DNA of 64,000 nt from Triglochin maritima. Lineage: Eukaryota > Streptophyta > Magnoliopsida > Alismatales > Juncaginaceae. The notes beneath the pieces were generated by a model. That model was not told the origin of the DNA. It made no database searches and saw nothing but the letters and a program-made list of their open reading frames with translations. How positions within the stretch are numbered: position 1 is the stretch's first letter; the number at the start of each line of letters is the position of its first letter. Both the position numbers and the translations under genes were made by a program. The stretch spans positions 28,890,053 through 28,954,052 of the forward strand of contig OY821775.1 in the NCBI GenBank assembly GCA_963682175.1. Direction: 5' to 3'. Below are positions 31,304 through 43,438 of the stretch, piece by piece.

Positions 31304-31723
31304 GGAGAGGAGAGGTAGGTAGAGAAGTCAAGGAGAAGAGAGAAAGGAGGGATAGGGATTGGGAGAGAAGAAGAAGAAGGATAGAGGAGGAGAGGTTGAA
31401 CGAGAGAATGAGAAGAGGATAGAGAAGGAAAGGAGGAGGAGAGGGAATAGGGAAGGGAACGGGATAGAGAAGGGAGGGTAGAGATAGAGAGTGAGAGAGA
31501 GAAGGAGCGAGAGAGATAGAGGAGGAGAGACGAAACGGGAGAGGAGAGAGATAAGGAGAAAGAGAAGGGGAGAGGAGGAGAGAAAAAGGAGAAGGGAGTG
31601 AGTGATAAACGAAAGATGAGGGAAGAGGATAGGAGAGAGGAGAAGAGGGAGAAGGGGAGAGGAGAAGGGAGAGAGAGAACGGGAAGAGGAGCAATGAAGG
31701 GAAGGAGGAGATAGAGAGAGAAG
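31304..31723 (+). repeat. Satellite unit U6, right part, shortened
   Basis: It resumes at unit position 1530 (GGAGAGGAGAGGTAGG), then jumps near 31368 from GATTGGGAGAGAAG to the (GAA)4 run, losing about 0.5 kb. The AGAAAGGAGGGA variant at about 31341 is shared with the sequence just right of LB. Confidence 0.85.
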
Positions 31724-34189
31724 GTGTCCCCCCTCCTTGTCATCCTTCCTCTACTCCTCTAGTTCCCTTCTCCTTATCCTCTCTCTTCTTCTCCTTCTCC
31801 CCCTCTCACTCCTCTGTTCCTTCTATCCATGTAAGGATAACGAGAGAAGGAGAGAGTAAGAGGGAGATATACGAGGAGAAGAGGGAAGAGGAGAGAGAGG
31901 GGAAAAGAGGGAAGAGAGTCAAGAAGAAGAAGAGAGAAGGAAGAGGGAGAGAGAAGGAGAGAATAGGGAAGGAGAGAGGAAACGAGAGAATAGGAGATAG
32001 ATAAGGGTAGAGAGATAGAGAAGGGAGAGCAGAGAGAGAAGGAGAGAGGAAATAGAGAATGGAGAGAAGGGAGAGAGGAGAGGGAAAAAAGGGAAGCGAG
32101 CGACAGAAGGAGAGGGAGAGAGTAGAAGAAGAGAGAAGGAGAGAGGATAAGGAGAGAGTTAGAAGGATAAGGAGAGAGGGAACGAGTGAGAAGGAGAAGA
32201 GAAAGTGGATAAGAGGGAGAACGAGAGAGAATGAGAAAAGGAGAAGCGAGAGGATGCGAGATGAGGAGAGAGAGAAAGAGAGAGAGAGGGACAAGAGGGA
32301 GATGGCGGAGAGAGAAAGGAGAGTGGGAGAAGAAGGAGACGAAGAGAAGGAGAAGAGGGAAGAGGAGGGGATAGGTGGACAAGAAAAGAGAGACGGAGAG
32401 CGAGAATGAGAGATAGAGAAGGGAGAGATGAGAGTGGAGAAAAGAGGACAAGAAGAGTAGAGAGAGGAGGGGGGAGAGAGGAAGAGAAAAGAGTAGAGGG
32501 GAGAGAAGGAAGAGAGGATAAAGAAGGGAAAGGGAGGGAAAAGGAGAAACGAGAGAAGTAGAGGGAGGAGAGAGGACGGAGAAGAAGGAAGAGAGAGAGC
32601 GAGAGATGGAGGGGAAGAAGGAGGGAGTGGAGAAGAGGATAAGAGTGAGATAGAGAATGAAGGAGAATAAGAGGGAAGAGGCGTGAGAGAAGGAGAGAGG
32701 GCACGAGAGAGGTAGAGACGCGAGGGAAGGAGGAGAGAAGAGGAAGAGAGAGAAGGAAGAGAGGGGAAGTAGAGGGGAGAAAGGAGAAGATATATATGGG
32801 GAGAAGGAGTGGGATAGAAGGAGAGAGAGCGAGAGACGGAGAGAGAGGAGGAGAAGGGAAAGAGGAGGATAGGGAAGGATAGGAAGAGGGAGAGAGAAGA
32901 AGAAGAGAGATGGATAAGAAGGGAGAGGAGAAGGAGAGGGAATCGGAGGGAGATAGAGATGAAGAGAGGGAGAAGAGGGAAGAGTGGGAGAGAGGTAAAG
33001 GAGAGAAGAGAGAGGGGTAGAGAGGTAGTGTGAGAAATACAGAGGGAAGGAAGAGACGGAGAGAGAGAGAATGGAGAGGAGAGAGAAGGAGAGGGAGAAA
33101 AGGAGAAGGGAGAAAAAGTAGGAGAGAGGGAGATAAAGAGAGAGGGATAAGGAGAAGAGGGATAAAGGAGGGAGGGAGAGAAGAAAGAGAAAGACGGAGA
33201 AGGAGAGAGAAAATGAGAAGGGAGAAGGGAGGAGGAGAAGGATAATGAGAAGGAGAGAGGAGAGAGAAGGGAAGAGAGAAGAGGAGAGAAGGAGAGGAGA
33301 GGTAGGTAGAGAAGTCAAGGAGAAGAGAGAAGGGAGGGAGAGAGAGAGAGAGAAGGACAGAGACAGAGAAGAGAAAAGAGGGATAGGGATTGGGAGAGAA
33401 GAGAGAAGGACAGAGACAGAGAAGAGAAAAGAGGGATTTGGGAGAGAAGAGAGAAGGAGAATAGGAAAGAGGTGAGAGAGATGGGAAGAGAGAGGAGGGA
33501 GAAGAAGGGAGAGAGATCGAGAGGAGTAGAAGGAGTTAGTGGGGGAGGGGGATAAGAAGGAGAGGGGTAAGAGGGAGATAGAGAAGGAGAAAGAGGAGAG
33601 CAAGGATAAGAGGAGAGAGAGATAAGAAGAGCGAGAAGGAGAGAGGAGAGAGGGAGGGGAACGAGAGGGCGATGACGAGATAAAGAAGAGACGGTGAGAG
33701 AAAAGAGGAGACTAGAGGGGGAACGAGAGGAGACGGAGGGACAAGAGGAGAAGATGAGAGAGAGCGGGAGAGAGAGAAGGAGAGGGGAGGAGAGAGAGGG
33801 GACAAGAGGAGACGGAGCGATGAGAGGAGGGAGAAGAGCAGTAGAGAGACAGCGGAGGAGAGGAAGAGAGGGAGAAGAGGGGAGAAAGAGAAGAAGAAGA
33901 AGAAGGATAGAGGAGGAGAGGTTGAACGAGAGAATGAGAAGAGGATAGGGAAGGAAAGGAGGAGGAGAGGGAATAGGGAAGGGAACGGGATAGAGAAGGG
34001 TGGGTAGAGATAGAGAGTGAGAGAGAGAAGGAGCGAGAGAGATAGAGGAGGAGAGACGAAACGGGAGAGGAGAGAGATAAGGAGAAAGAGAAGGGGAGAG
34101 GAGGAGAGAAAAGGGAGAAGGGGAGAGGAGAAGGGAGAGAGAGAACGGGAAGAGGAACAATGAAGGGAAGGAGGAGATAGAGAGAGAAG
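31724..34189 (+). repeat. Satellite unit U7 (2466 bp)
   Basis: A nearly complete unit. It has two 53-bp subrepeats, the second missing a few bases (GGGATTTGGGAG near 33432), (GAA)5 near 33890, a rearranged patch at 33790-33850, and loss of about 60 bp near 34120. It carries the GAGATGGCGG variant shared with U8 and U9. Confidence 0.9.
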
Positions 34190-36617
34190 GTGTCCCCCCT
34201 CCTTCTCATCCTCCCTCTACTCCTCTAGTTCCCTTCTCGTTATCCTCTCTCTTCTTCTCCTTCTCCCCCTCTCACGCCTCTCTTCCTTCTATCCATGTAA
34301 GGATAACGAGAGAAGGAGAGAGTAAGAGGGAGATATACGAGGAGAAGAGGGAAGAGGAGAGAGGGGAGAAGAGGGAAGAGAGTCAAGAAGAAGAAGAGAG
34401 AAGGAAGAGGGAGAGAGAAGGAGAGAATAGGGAAGGAGAGAGGAAACGAGAGAAGAGGAGATAGATAAGGGTAAAGAGATAGAGAAGGGAGAGCAGAGAG
34501 AGAAGGAGAGAGGAGATAGAGAATGAAGAGAAGGGAGAGAGGAGAGGGAAAAAGGGGAAGCGAGCGACAGAAGGAGAGGGAGAGAGTAGAAGAAGAGAGA
34601 AGGATAGAGGATAAGGAGAGAGTTAGAAGGATAAGGAGAGAGGGAACGAGTGAGAAGGAGAAGAGAAAGTGGATAAGAGGGAGAACGAGAGAGAATGAGA
34701 AAAGGAGAAGCGAGAGGATGCGAGATGAGGAGACAGAGAAAGAGAGAGAGAGGGACAAGAGGGAGATGGCGGAGAGAGAAAGGAGAGTGGGAGAAGAAGG
34801 AGACGAAGAGAAGGAGAAGAGGGAAGAGGAGGGGAGAGGTGGAGAAGAAAAGAGAGACGGAGAGCGAGAATGAGAGATAGAGAAGGGAGAGATGAGAGTG
34901 GAGAAAAGAGGACAAGAAGAGTAGAGAGACAAGGAGGGGGAGAGAGGAAGAGAAAAGAGTAGAGGGGAGAGAAGGAAGAGAGGATAAAGAAGGGAAAAGG
35001 AGGGAAAAGGAGAAACGAGAGAAGTAGAGGGAGGAGAGAGGACAGAGAAGAAGGAAGAGAGAGAGCGAGAGATGGAGGGGAAGAAGGAGGGAGTGGAGAA
35101 GAGGACAAGAGGGAGTTAGAGAATGAAGGAGAATAAGAGGGAAGAGGCGTGAGAGAAGGAGAGAGGGCACGAGAGAGGTAGAGAAGCGAGGGAAGGAGGA
35201 GAGAAGAGGAAGAGAGAGAAGGAAGAGAGGGGAAGTAGAGGGGAGAAAGGAGAAGATATATATGGGGAGAAGGAGTGGGATAGAAGGAGAGAGAGCGAGA
35301 GACGGAGAGAGAGGAGGAGAAGGGAAAGAGGAGGATAGGAAGAGGGAGAGAGAAGAAGAAGAGAGATGGATAAGAAGGGAGAGGAGAAGGAGAGGGAATC
35401 GGAGGGAGATAGAGATGAAGAGAGGGAGAAGAGGGAAGAGTGGGAGGGAGGTAAAGGAGAGAAGAGAGAGGGGTAGAGAGGTAGTGTGAGAAATACAGAG
35501 GGAAGGAAGAGACGGAGAGAGAGAGAATGGAGAGGAGAGAGAAGGAGAGGGAGAAAAGGAGAAGGGAGAGAAAGCAGGAGAGAGGGAGATAAAGAGAGAT
35601 GGATAAGGAGAAGAGGGATAAAGGAGGGAGGGAGAGAAGAAAGAGAAAGACGGAGAAGGAGAGAGAAAATGAGAAGGGAGAAGGGAGGAGGAGAAGGATA
35701 ATGAGAACGAGAGAGGAGAGAGGAGGGAAGAGAGAGAAGAGGAGAGAAGGAGAGGAGAGGTAGGTAGAGAAGTCAAGGAGAAGAGAGAAGGGAGGGAGAG
35801 AGAGAGAAGGACAGAGACAGAGAAGAGAAAAGAGGGATAGGGATTGGGAGAGAAGAGAGAAGGACAGAGACAGAGATGAGAAAAGAGGGATAGGGATTGG
35901 GAGAGAAGAGAGAAGGAGAATAGGAAAGAGGTGAGAGAGATGGGAAGAGAGAGGAGGGAGAAGAAGGGAGAGAGATCGAGAGGAGTAGAAGGAGTTAGTG
36001 GGGGAGGGGGATAAGAAGGAGAGGGGTAAGAGGGAGATAGAGAAGGAGAAAGAGGAGAGCAAGGATAAGAGGAGAGACAGATAAGAAGAGCGAGAAGGAG
36101 AGAGGAGAGAGGGAGGGGAACGAGAGGGAGATGACGAGATAAAGAAGGGACGGTAAGAGAAAAGAGGAGACTAGAGGGGGAACGAGAGGAGACGGAGGGA
36201 CAAGAGGAGAAGGAGAGAGAGAAGGAGAGGGGAGGAGAGAGAGGGAGGGGGAGAAGAGGGAGGGGACGAGAGGAGACGGAAGAAGAAGAAGAAGGATAGA
36301 GGAGGAGAGGTTGAACGAGAGAATGACAAGAGGATAGAGAAGGAAAGGAGGAGGAGAGGGAGTAGGGAAGGGAAGGGATAGAGAGTGAGAGAGAGAAGGA
36401 GCGAGAGAGATAGAGGAGGAGAGACGAAACGAGAGAGGAGAGAGATAAGGAGAAAGAGAAGGGGAGAGGAGGAGAGAAAAGGGAGAAGGGAGTGAGTGAT
36501 AAAAGAAAGATGGGGGAAGAGGATAGGAGAGAGGAGAAGAGGGAGAAGGGGAGAGGAGAAGGGAGAGAGAGAACGGGAAGAGGAACAATGAAGGGAAGGA
36601 GGAGATAGAGAGAGAAG
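34190..36617 (+). repeat. Satellite unit U8 (2428 bp)
   Basis: Two 53-bp subrepeats (from about 35808) and (GAA)5. About 90 bp is missing just before the GAA run (36280) and about 24 bp near 36375. GAGATGGCGG variant present. Confidence 0.9.
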
Positions 36618-39171
36618 GTGTCCCCCCTCCTTCTCATCCTCCCTCTATTCCTCTAGTTCCCTTCTCGTTATCCTCTCTCTTCTTCTCCTTCTCCCCCTCT
36701 CACTCCTCTCTTCCTTCTATCCATGTAAGGATAACGAGAGAAGGAGAGAGTAAGAGGGAGATATACGAGGAGAAGAGGGAAGAGGAGAGAGGGGAAAAGA
36801 GGGAAGAGAGTCAAGAAGAAGAAGAGAGAAGGAAGAGGGAGAGAGAAGGAGAGAATAGGGAAGGAGAGAGGAAACGAGAGAAGAGGAGATAGATAAGGGT
36901 AGAGAGATAGAGAAGGGAGAGCAGAGAGAGAAGGAGAGAGGAGATAGAGAATGAAGAGAAGGGAGAGAGGAGAGGGAAAAAGGGGAAGCGAGCGACAGAA
37001 GGAGAGGGAGAGAGTAGAAGAAGAGAGAAGGAGAGAGGATAAGGAGAGAGTTAGAAGGATAAGGAGAGAGGGAACGAGTGAGAAGGAGAAGAGAAAGTGG
37101 ATAGGTGGTAGAACGAGAGAGAATGAGAAAAGGAGAAGCGAGAGGATGCGAGATGAGGAGAGAGACAAAGAGAGAGAGAGGGACAAGAGGGAGATGGCGG
37201 AGAGAGAAAGGAGAGTGGGAGAAGAAGGAGACGAAGAGAAGGAGAAGAGGGAAGAGGAGGGGAGAGGTGGAGAAGAAAAGAGAGACGGAGAGCGAGAATG
37301 AGAGATAGAGAAGGGAGAGATGAGAGTGGAGAAAAGAGGACAAGAAGAGTAGAGAGACAAGGAGGGGGAGAGAGGAAGAGAAAAGAGTAGAGGGGAGAGA
37401 AGGAAGAGAGGATAAAGAAGGGAAAGGGAGGGAAAAGGAGAAACGAGAGAAGTAGAGGGAGGAGAGAGGACGGAGAAGAAGGAAGAGAGAGAGCGAGAGA
37501 TGGAGGGGAAGAAGGAGGGAGTGGAGAAGAGGATAAGAGGGAGTTAGAGAATGGATGAGAATAAGAGGGAAGAGGCGTGAGAGAAGGAGAGAGGGCACGA
37601 GAGAGGTAGAGAAGCGACGGAAGGAGGAGAGAAGATGAAGAGAGAGAAGGAAGAGAGGGGAAGTAGAGGGGAGAAAGGAGAAGATATATATGGGGAGAAG
37701 GAGTGGGATAGAAGGAGAGAGAGCGAGAGACGGAGAGAGAGGAGGAGAAGGGAAAGAGGAGGATAGGGAAGGATAGGAAGAGGAAGAGAGAAGAAGAAGA
37801 GAGATGGATAAGAAAGGAGAGGAGAAGGAGAGGGAATCGGAGGGAGATAGAGATGAAGAGAGGGAGAAGAGGGAAGAGTGGGAGAGAGGTAAAGGAGAGA
37901 AGAGAGAGGGGTAGAGAGGTAGTGTGAGAAATACAGAGGGAGGAAGAGACGGAGAGAGAGAGAATGGAGAGGAGAGAGAAGGAGAGGGAGAAAAGGAGAA
38001 GGGAGAGAAAGCAGGAGAGAGGGATTTAAAGAGAGAGGGATAAGGAGAAGAGGGATAAAGGAGGGAGGGAGAGAAGAAAGAGAAAGACGGAGAAGGAGAG
38101 AGAAAATGAGAAGTGAGAAGCGAGGAGGAGAAGGATAATGAGAACGAGAGAGGAGAGAGGAGGGAAGAGAGAAGAGGAGAGAAGGAGAGGAGAGGTAAGT
38201 AGAGAAGTCAAGGAGAAGAGAGAAGGGAGGGAGAGAGAAGGACAGAGACAGAGAAGAGAAAAAAGGGATAGGGATTGGGAGAGAAGAGAGAAGGACAGAG
38301 ACAGAGAAGAGAAAAGAGGGATAGGGATTGGGAGAGAAGAGAGAAGGAGAATAGGAAAGAGGTGAGAGAGATGGGAAGAGAGAGGAGGGAGAAGAAGGGA
38401 GAGAGATCGAGAGGAGTAGAAGGAGTTAGTGGGGGAGGGGGATAAGAAGGAGATGGGTAAGAGGGAGATAGAGAAGGAGAAAGAGGAGAGCAAGGATAAG
38501 AGGAGAGAGAGATAAGAAGAGCGAGAAGGAGAGAGGAGAGAGGGAGGGGAACGAGAGGGAGATGACGAGATAAAGAAGGGACGGTGAGAGAAATGAGGAG
38601 ACTAGAGGGGGAACGAGAGGAGACGGAGGGACAAGAGGAGAAGGAGAGAGAGAACGGGAGAGAGAGAAGGAGAGTGGAGGAGAGAGAGGGAGGGGGAGAA
38701 GAGGGAGGGGACGAGAGGAGACGGAGGGATGAGAGGAGAGAGAAGAGAAGTAGAGAGAGAGAGAGCGGAGGAGAGGAAGAGAGGGAGAAGAGGGGAGAGA
38801 TAGAAGAAGAAGAAGAAGAAGAAGAAGGATAGAGGAGGAGAGGTTGAACGAGAGAATGAGAAGAGGATAGAGAAGGAAAGGAGGAGGAGAGGGAATAGGG
38901 AAGGGAACGGGATAGAGAAGGGAGGGTAGAGATAGAGAGTGAGAGAGAGAAGGAGCGAGAGAGATAGAGGAGGAGAGACGAAACGGGGGAGGAGATAGAT
39001 AAGGAGAAAGAGAAGGGGAGAGGAGGAGAGAAAAGGGAGAAGGGAGTGAGTGATAAAGGAAAGATGAGGGAAGAGGATAGGAGAGAGGAGAAGAGGGAGA
39101 AGGGGAGAGGAGAAGGGAGAGAGAGAACGGGAAGAGGAGCAATGAAGGGAAGGAGGAGATAGAGAGAAAAG
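36618..39171 (+). repeat. Satellite unit U9 (2554 bp)
   Basis: A complete unit with two 53-bp subrepeats (from about 38238), (GAA)8 near 38803 and the GAGATGGCGG variant. Confidence 0.9.
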
Positions 39172-41730
39172 GTGTCCCCCCTACTTCTCATCCTCCCTCT
39201 ACTCCTCTAGTTCCCTTCTCGTTATCCTCTCTCTTCTTCTCCTTCTCCCCCTCTCACTCCTCTTTTCCTTTTATCCATGTAAGGATAACGAGAGAAGGTT
39301 AGAGTAAGAGGGAGATATACGAGGAGAAGAGGGAAGAGGAGAGAGAGGGGAAAAGAGGGAAGAGAGTCAAGAAGAAGAAGAGAGAAGGAAGAGGGAGAGA
39401 GAAGGAGAGAATAGGGAAGGAGAGAGGAAACGAGAGAAGAGGAGATAGATAAGGGTAGAGAGATAGAGAAGGGAGAGCAGAGAGAGAAGGAGAGAGGAGA
39501 TAGAGAATGGAGAGAGGAGAGGGAAAAAGGGGAAGCGAGCGATAGAAGGAGAGGGAGAGAGTAGAAGAAGAGAGAAGGAGACAGGATAAGGAGAGAGTTA
39601 GAAGAATAAGGAGAGAGGGAACGAGTGAGAAGGAGAAGAGAAAGTGGATAAGAGGGAGAACGAGAGAGAATGAGAAAAGGAGAAGCGAGAGGATGCGAGA
39701 TGAGGAGAGAGAGAGAAAGAGAGAGAGAGGGACAAGAGGGAGAGGGCGGAGAGAGAAAGGAGAGTGGGAGAAGAAGGAGACGAAGAGAAGGAGAAGAGGG
39801 AAGAGGAGGGGAGAGGTGGAGAAGAAAAGAGAGACGGAGAGCGAGAATGAGAGATAGAGAAGGGAGAGATGAGAGTGGAGAAAAGAGGACAAGAAGAGTA
39901 GAGAGAGGAGGGGGGAGAGAGGAAGAGAAAAGAGTAGAGGGGAGAAAAGGAAGAGAGGATAAAGAAGGGAAAGGGAGGGAAAAGGAGAAACGAGAGAAGT
40001 AGAGGGAGGAGAGAGGACGGAGAAGAAGGAAGAGAGAGTGTGAGAGATGGAGGGGAAGAAGGAGGGAGTGGAGAAGAGGATAAGAGGGAGATAGAGAATG
40101 AAGGAGAATAAGAGGGAAGAGGCGTGAGAGAAGGAGAGAGGGCACGAGAGAGGTAGAGAAGCGAGGGAAGGAGAAGAGAAGAGGAAGAGAGAGAAGGAAG
40201 AGAGGGGAAGTAGAGGGGAGAAAGGAGAAGATATATATGGGGAGAAGGAGTGGGATAGAAGGAGAGATAGCGAGAGACGGAGAGAGAGAAGGAGAAGGGA
40301 AAGAGGAGGATAGGGAAGGATAGGAAGAGGGAGAGAGAAGAAGAAGAGAGATGGATAAGAAGGGAGAGGAGAAGGAGAGGGAATCGGAGGGAGATAGAGA
40401 TGAAGAGAGGGAGAAGAGGGAAGAGTGGGAGAGAGGTAAAGGAGAGAAGAGAGAGGGGTAGAGAAGTAGTGTGAGAAATACAGAGGGAAGGAAGAGACGG
40501 AGAGAGAGAGAATGGAGAGGAGAGAGAAGGAGAGGGAGAAAAGGAGAAGGGAGAGAAAGCAGGAGAGAGGGAGATAAAGAGAGAGGGATAAGGAGAAGAG
40601 GGATAAAGGAGGGAGGGAGAGAAGAAAGAGAATGACGGAGAAGGAGAGAGAAAATGAGAAGGGAGAAGGGAGGAGGAGAAGGATAATGAGAACGAGAGAG
40701 GAGAGAGGAGGGAAGAGAGAAGAGGAGAGAAGGAGAGGAGAGGTAGGTAGAGAAGTCAAGGAGAAGAGAGAAGGGAGGGAGAGAGAGAGAAGGACAGAGA
40801 CAGAGAAGAGAAAAGAGGGATAGGGATTGGGAGAGAAGAGAGAAGGACAGAGACAAAGAAGAGAAAAGAGGGATAGGGATTGGGAGAGAAGAGAGAAGGA
40901 GAATAGGAAAGAGGTGAGAGAGATGGGAAGAGAGAGGAGGGAGAAGAAGGGAGAGAGATCGAGAGGAGTAGAAGGAGTTAGTGGGGGCGGGGATAAGAAG
41001 GAGAGGGGTAAGAGGGAGATAGAGAAGGAGAAAGAGGAGAGCAAGGATAAGAGGAGAGAGAGATAAGAAGAGCGAGAAGGAGAGAGGAGAGAGGGAGGGG
41101 AACGAGAGGGAGATGACGAGATAAAGAAGGGACGGTGAGAGAAAAGAGGAGACTAGAGGGGGAACGAGAGGAGACGGAGGGACAAGAGGAGAAGGAGAGA
41201 GAGAGCGGGAGAGAGAGAAGGAGAGGGGAGGAGAGAGAGGGAGGGAGAGAAGAGGGAGGGGACGAGAGGAGACGGAGGGATGAGAGGAGAGAGAAGAGAA
41301 GTAGAGAGAGAGCGGAGGAGAGGAAGAGAGGGAGAAGAGGGGAGAGAGAGAAGAAGAAGAAGAAGAAAAAGAAGAAGAAGAAGAAGGATAGAGGAGGAGA
41401 GGTTGAACGAGAGAATGAGAAGAGGATAGAGAAGGAAAGGAGGAGGAGAGGGAATAGGGAAGGGAACGGGATAGAGAAGGGAGGGTAGAGATAGAGAGTG
41501 AGAGAGAGAAGGAGCGAGAGAGATAGAGGAGGAGAGGCGAAACGGGAGAGGAGAGAGATAAGGAGAAAGAGAAGGGGAGAGGAGGAGAGAAAAGGGAGAA
41601 GGGAGTGAGTGATAAAGGAAAGATGAGGGAAGAGGATAGGAGAGAGGAGAAGAGGGAGAAGGGGAGAGGAGAAGGGAGAGAGAGAACGGGAAGAGGAGCA
41701 ATGAAGGGAAGTAGGAGATAGAGAGAGAAG
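39172..41730 (+). repeat. Satellite unit U10 (2559 bp)
   Basis: A complete unit. The GAA run is the longest clean site: six GAA, one AAA, five GAA (about 41350-41386). Two 53-bp subrepeats. The GAGAAGGTTAGAG variant after the island (39293) is shared with U11 and U12. Confidence 0.9.
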
Positions 41731-43296
41731 GTGTCCCCCCTCCTTCTCATCCTCCCTCTACTCCTCTAGTTCCCTTCTCGTTATCCTCTCTCTTCTTCTC
41801 CTTCTCCCCCTCTCACTCCTCTCTTCCTTCTATCCATGTAAGGATAACGAGAGAAGGTTAGAGTAAGAGGGAGATATACGAGGAGAAGAGGGAAGAGGAG
41901 AGAGAGGGGAAAAGAGGGAAGAGAGTCAAGAAGAAGAAGAGAGAAGGAAGAGGGAGAGAGAAGGAGAGAATAGGGAAGGAGAGAGGAAACGAGAGAAGAG
42001 GAGATAGATAAGGGTAGAGAGATAGAGAAGGGAGAGCAGAGAGAGAAGGAGAGAGGAGATAGAGAATGGAGAGAAGGGAGAGAGGAGAGGGAAAAAAGGG
42101 AAGCGAGCGACAGAAAGAGAGGGAGAGAGTAGAAGAAGAGAGAAGGAGAGAGGATAAGGAGAGAGTTAGAAGGATAAGGAGAGAGGGAACGAGTGAGAAG
42201 GAGAAGAGAAAGTGGATAAGAGGGAGAACGAGAGAGAATGAGAAAAGGAGAAGCGAGAGGATGCGAGATGAGGAGAGAGAGAAAGAGAGAGAGAGGGACA
42301 AGAGGGAGAGGGCGGAGAGAGAAAGGAGAGTGGGAGAAGAAGGAGACGAAGAGAAGGAGAAGAGGGAAGAGGAGGGGAGAGGTGGAGAAGAAAAGAGAGA
42401 CGGAGAGCGAGAATGAGAGATAGAGAAGGGAGAGATGAGAGTGGAGAAAAGAGGACAAGAAGAGTAGAGAGAGAAGGAGGGGGAAGAGAGGAAGAGAAAA
42501 GAGTAGAGGGGAGAGAAGGAAGAGAGGATAAAGAAGGGAAAGGGAGGGAAAAGGAGAAACGAGAGAAGTAGAGGGAGGAGAGAGGACGGAGAAGAAGGAA
42601 GAGAGAGAGCGAGAGATGGAGGGGAAGAAGGAGGGAGTGGAGAAGAGGATAAGAGGGAGATAGAGAATGAAGGAGAATAAGAGGGAAGAGGCGTGAGAGA
42701 AGGAGAGAGGGCACGAGAGAGGTAGAGAAGCGAGGGAAGTAGGAGAGAAGAGGAAGAGAGAGAAGGAAGAGAGGGGAAGTAGAGGGGAGAAAGGAGAAGA
42801 TATATGGGGAGAAGGAGTGGGATAGAACGAGAGAGAGCGAGAGACGGAGAGAGAGGAGGAGAAGGGAAAGAGGAGGATAGGGAAGGATAGGAAGAGGGAG
42901 AGAGAAGAAGAAGAGAGATGGATAAGAAGGGAGAGGAGAAGGAGAGGGAATCAGAGGGAGATAGAGATGAAGAGAGGGAGAAGAGGGAAGAGTGGGAGAG
43001 AGGTAAAGGAGAGAAGAGAGAGGGGTAGAGAGGTAGTGTGAGAAATACAGAGGGAATGAAGAGACGGAGAGAGAGAGAATGGAGAGGAGAGAGAAGGAGA
43101 GGGAGAAAAGGAGAAGGGAGAGAAAGCAGTAGAGAGGGAGATAAAGAGAGAGGGATAAGGAGAAGAGGGATAAAGGAGGGAGGGAGAGAAGAAAGAGAAA
43201 GACGGAGAAGGAGAGAGAAAATGAGAAGGGAGAAGGGAGGAGGAGAAGGATAATGAGAACGAGAGAGGAGAGAGGAGGGAAGAGAGAGAAGAGGAG

Positions 43297-43313
43297 AGAA
43301 GGAGAGGAGAGGT
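43297..43313 (+). repeat. LB target-site duplication, left copy
   Basis: AGAAGGAGAGGAGAGGT, identical to 49576-49592, at unit position about 1530. The sequence is low complexity, but it marks the exact point where the satellite stops and resumes. Confidence 0.8.
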
Positions 43314-43438
43314 GAGGGAGATAGAGCGAAAAGTCATGAGAGGAGAGAGAAGCTCTGGGTTTTGCGCATGGGGAACCTAGGGTTTCCTAGGCCGTTCACC
43401 CTTGTTTTTTCACAAAAACTTGCGATTTTCACACCAAA
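43314..43438 (+). promoter_or_regulatory. LB leader (5' UTR)
   Basis: It starts GAGGGAGATAGAGCG, then AAAAGTCATGAGAGG and the CCTAGGGTTTCCTAGGCC element as in LA. Because the left target duplication ends at 43313, this copy fixes the LINE 5' end. ORF1 ATG is at 43439. Confidence 0.5.
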
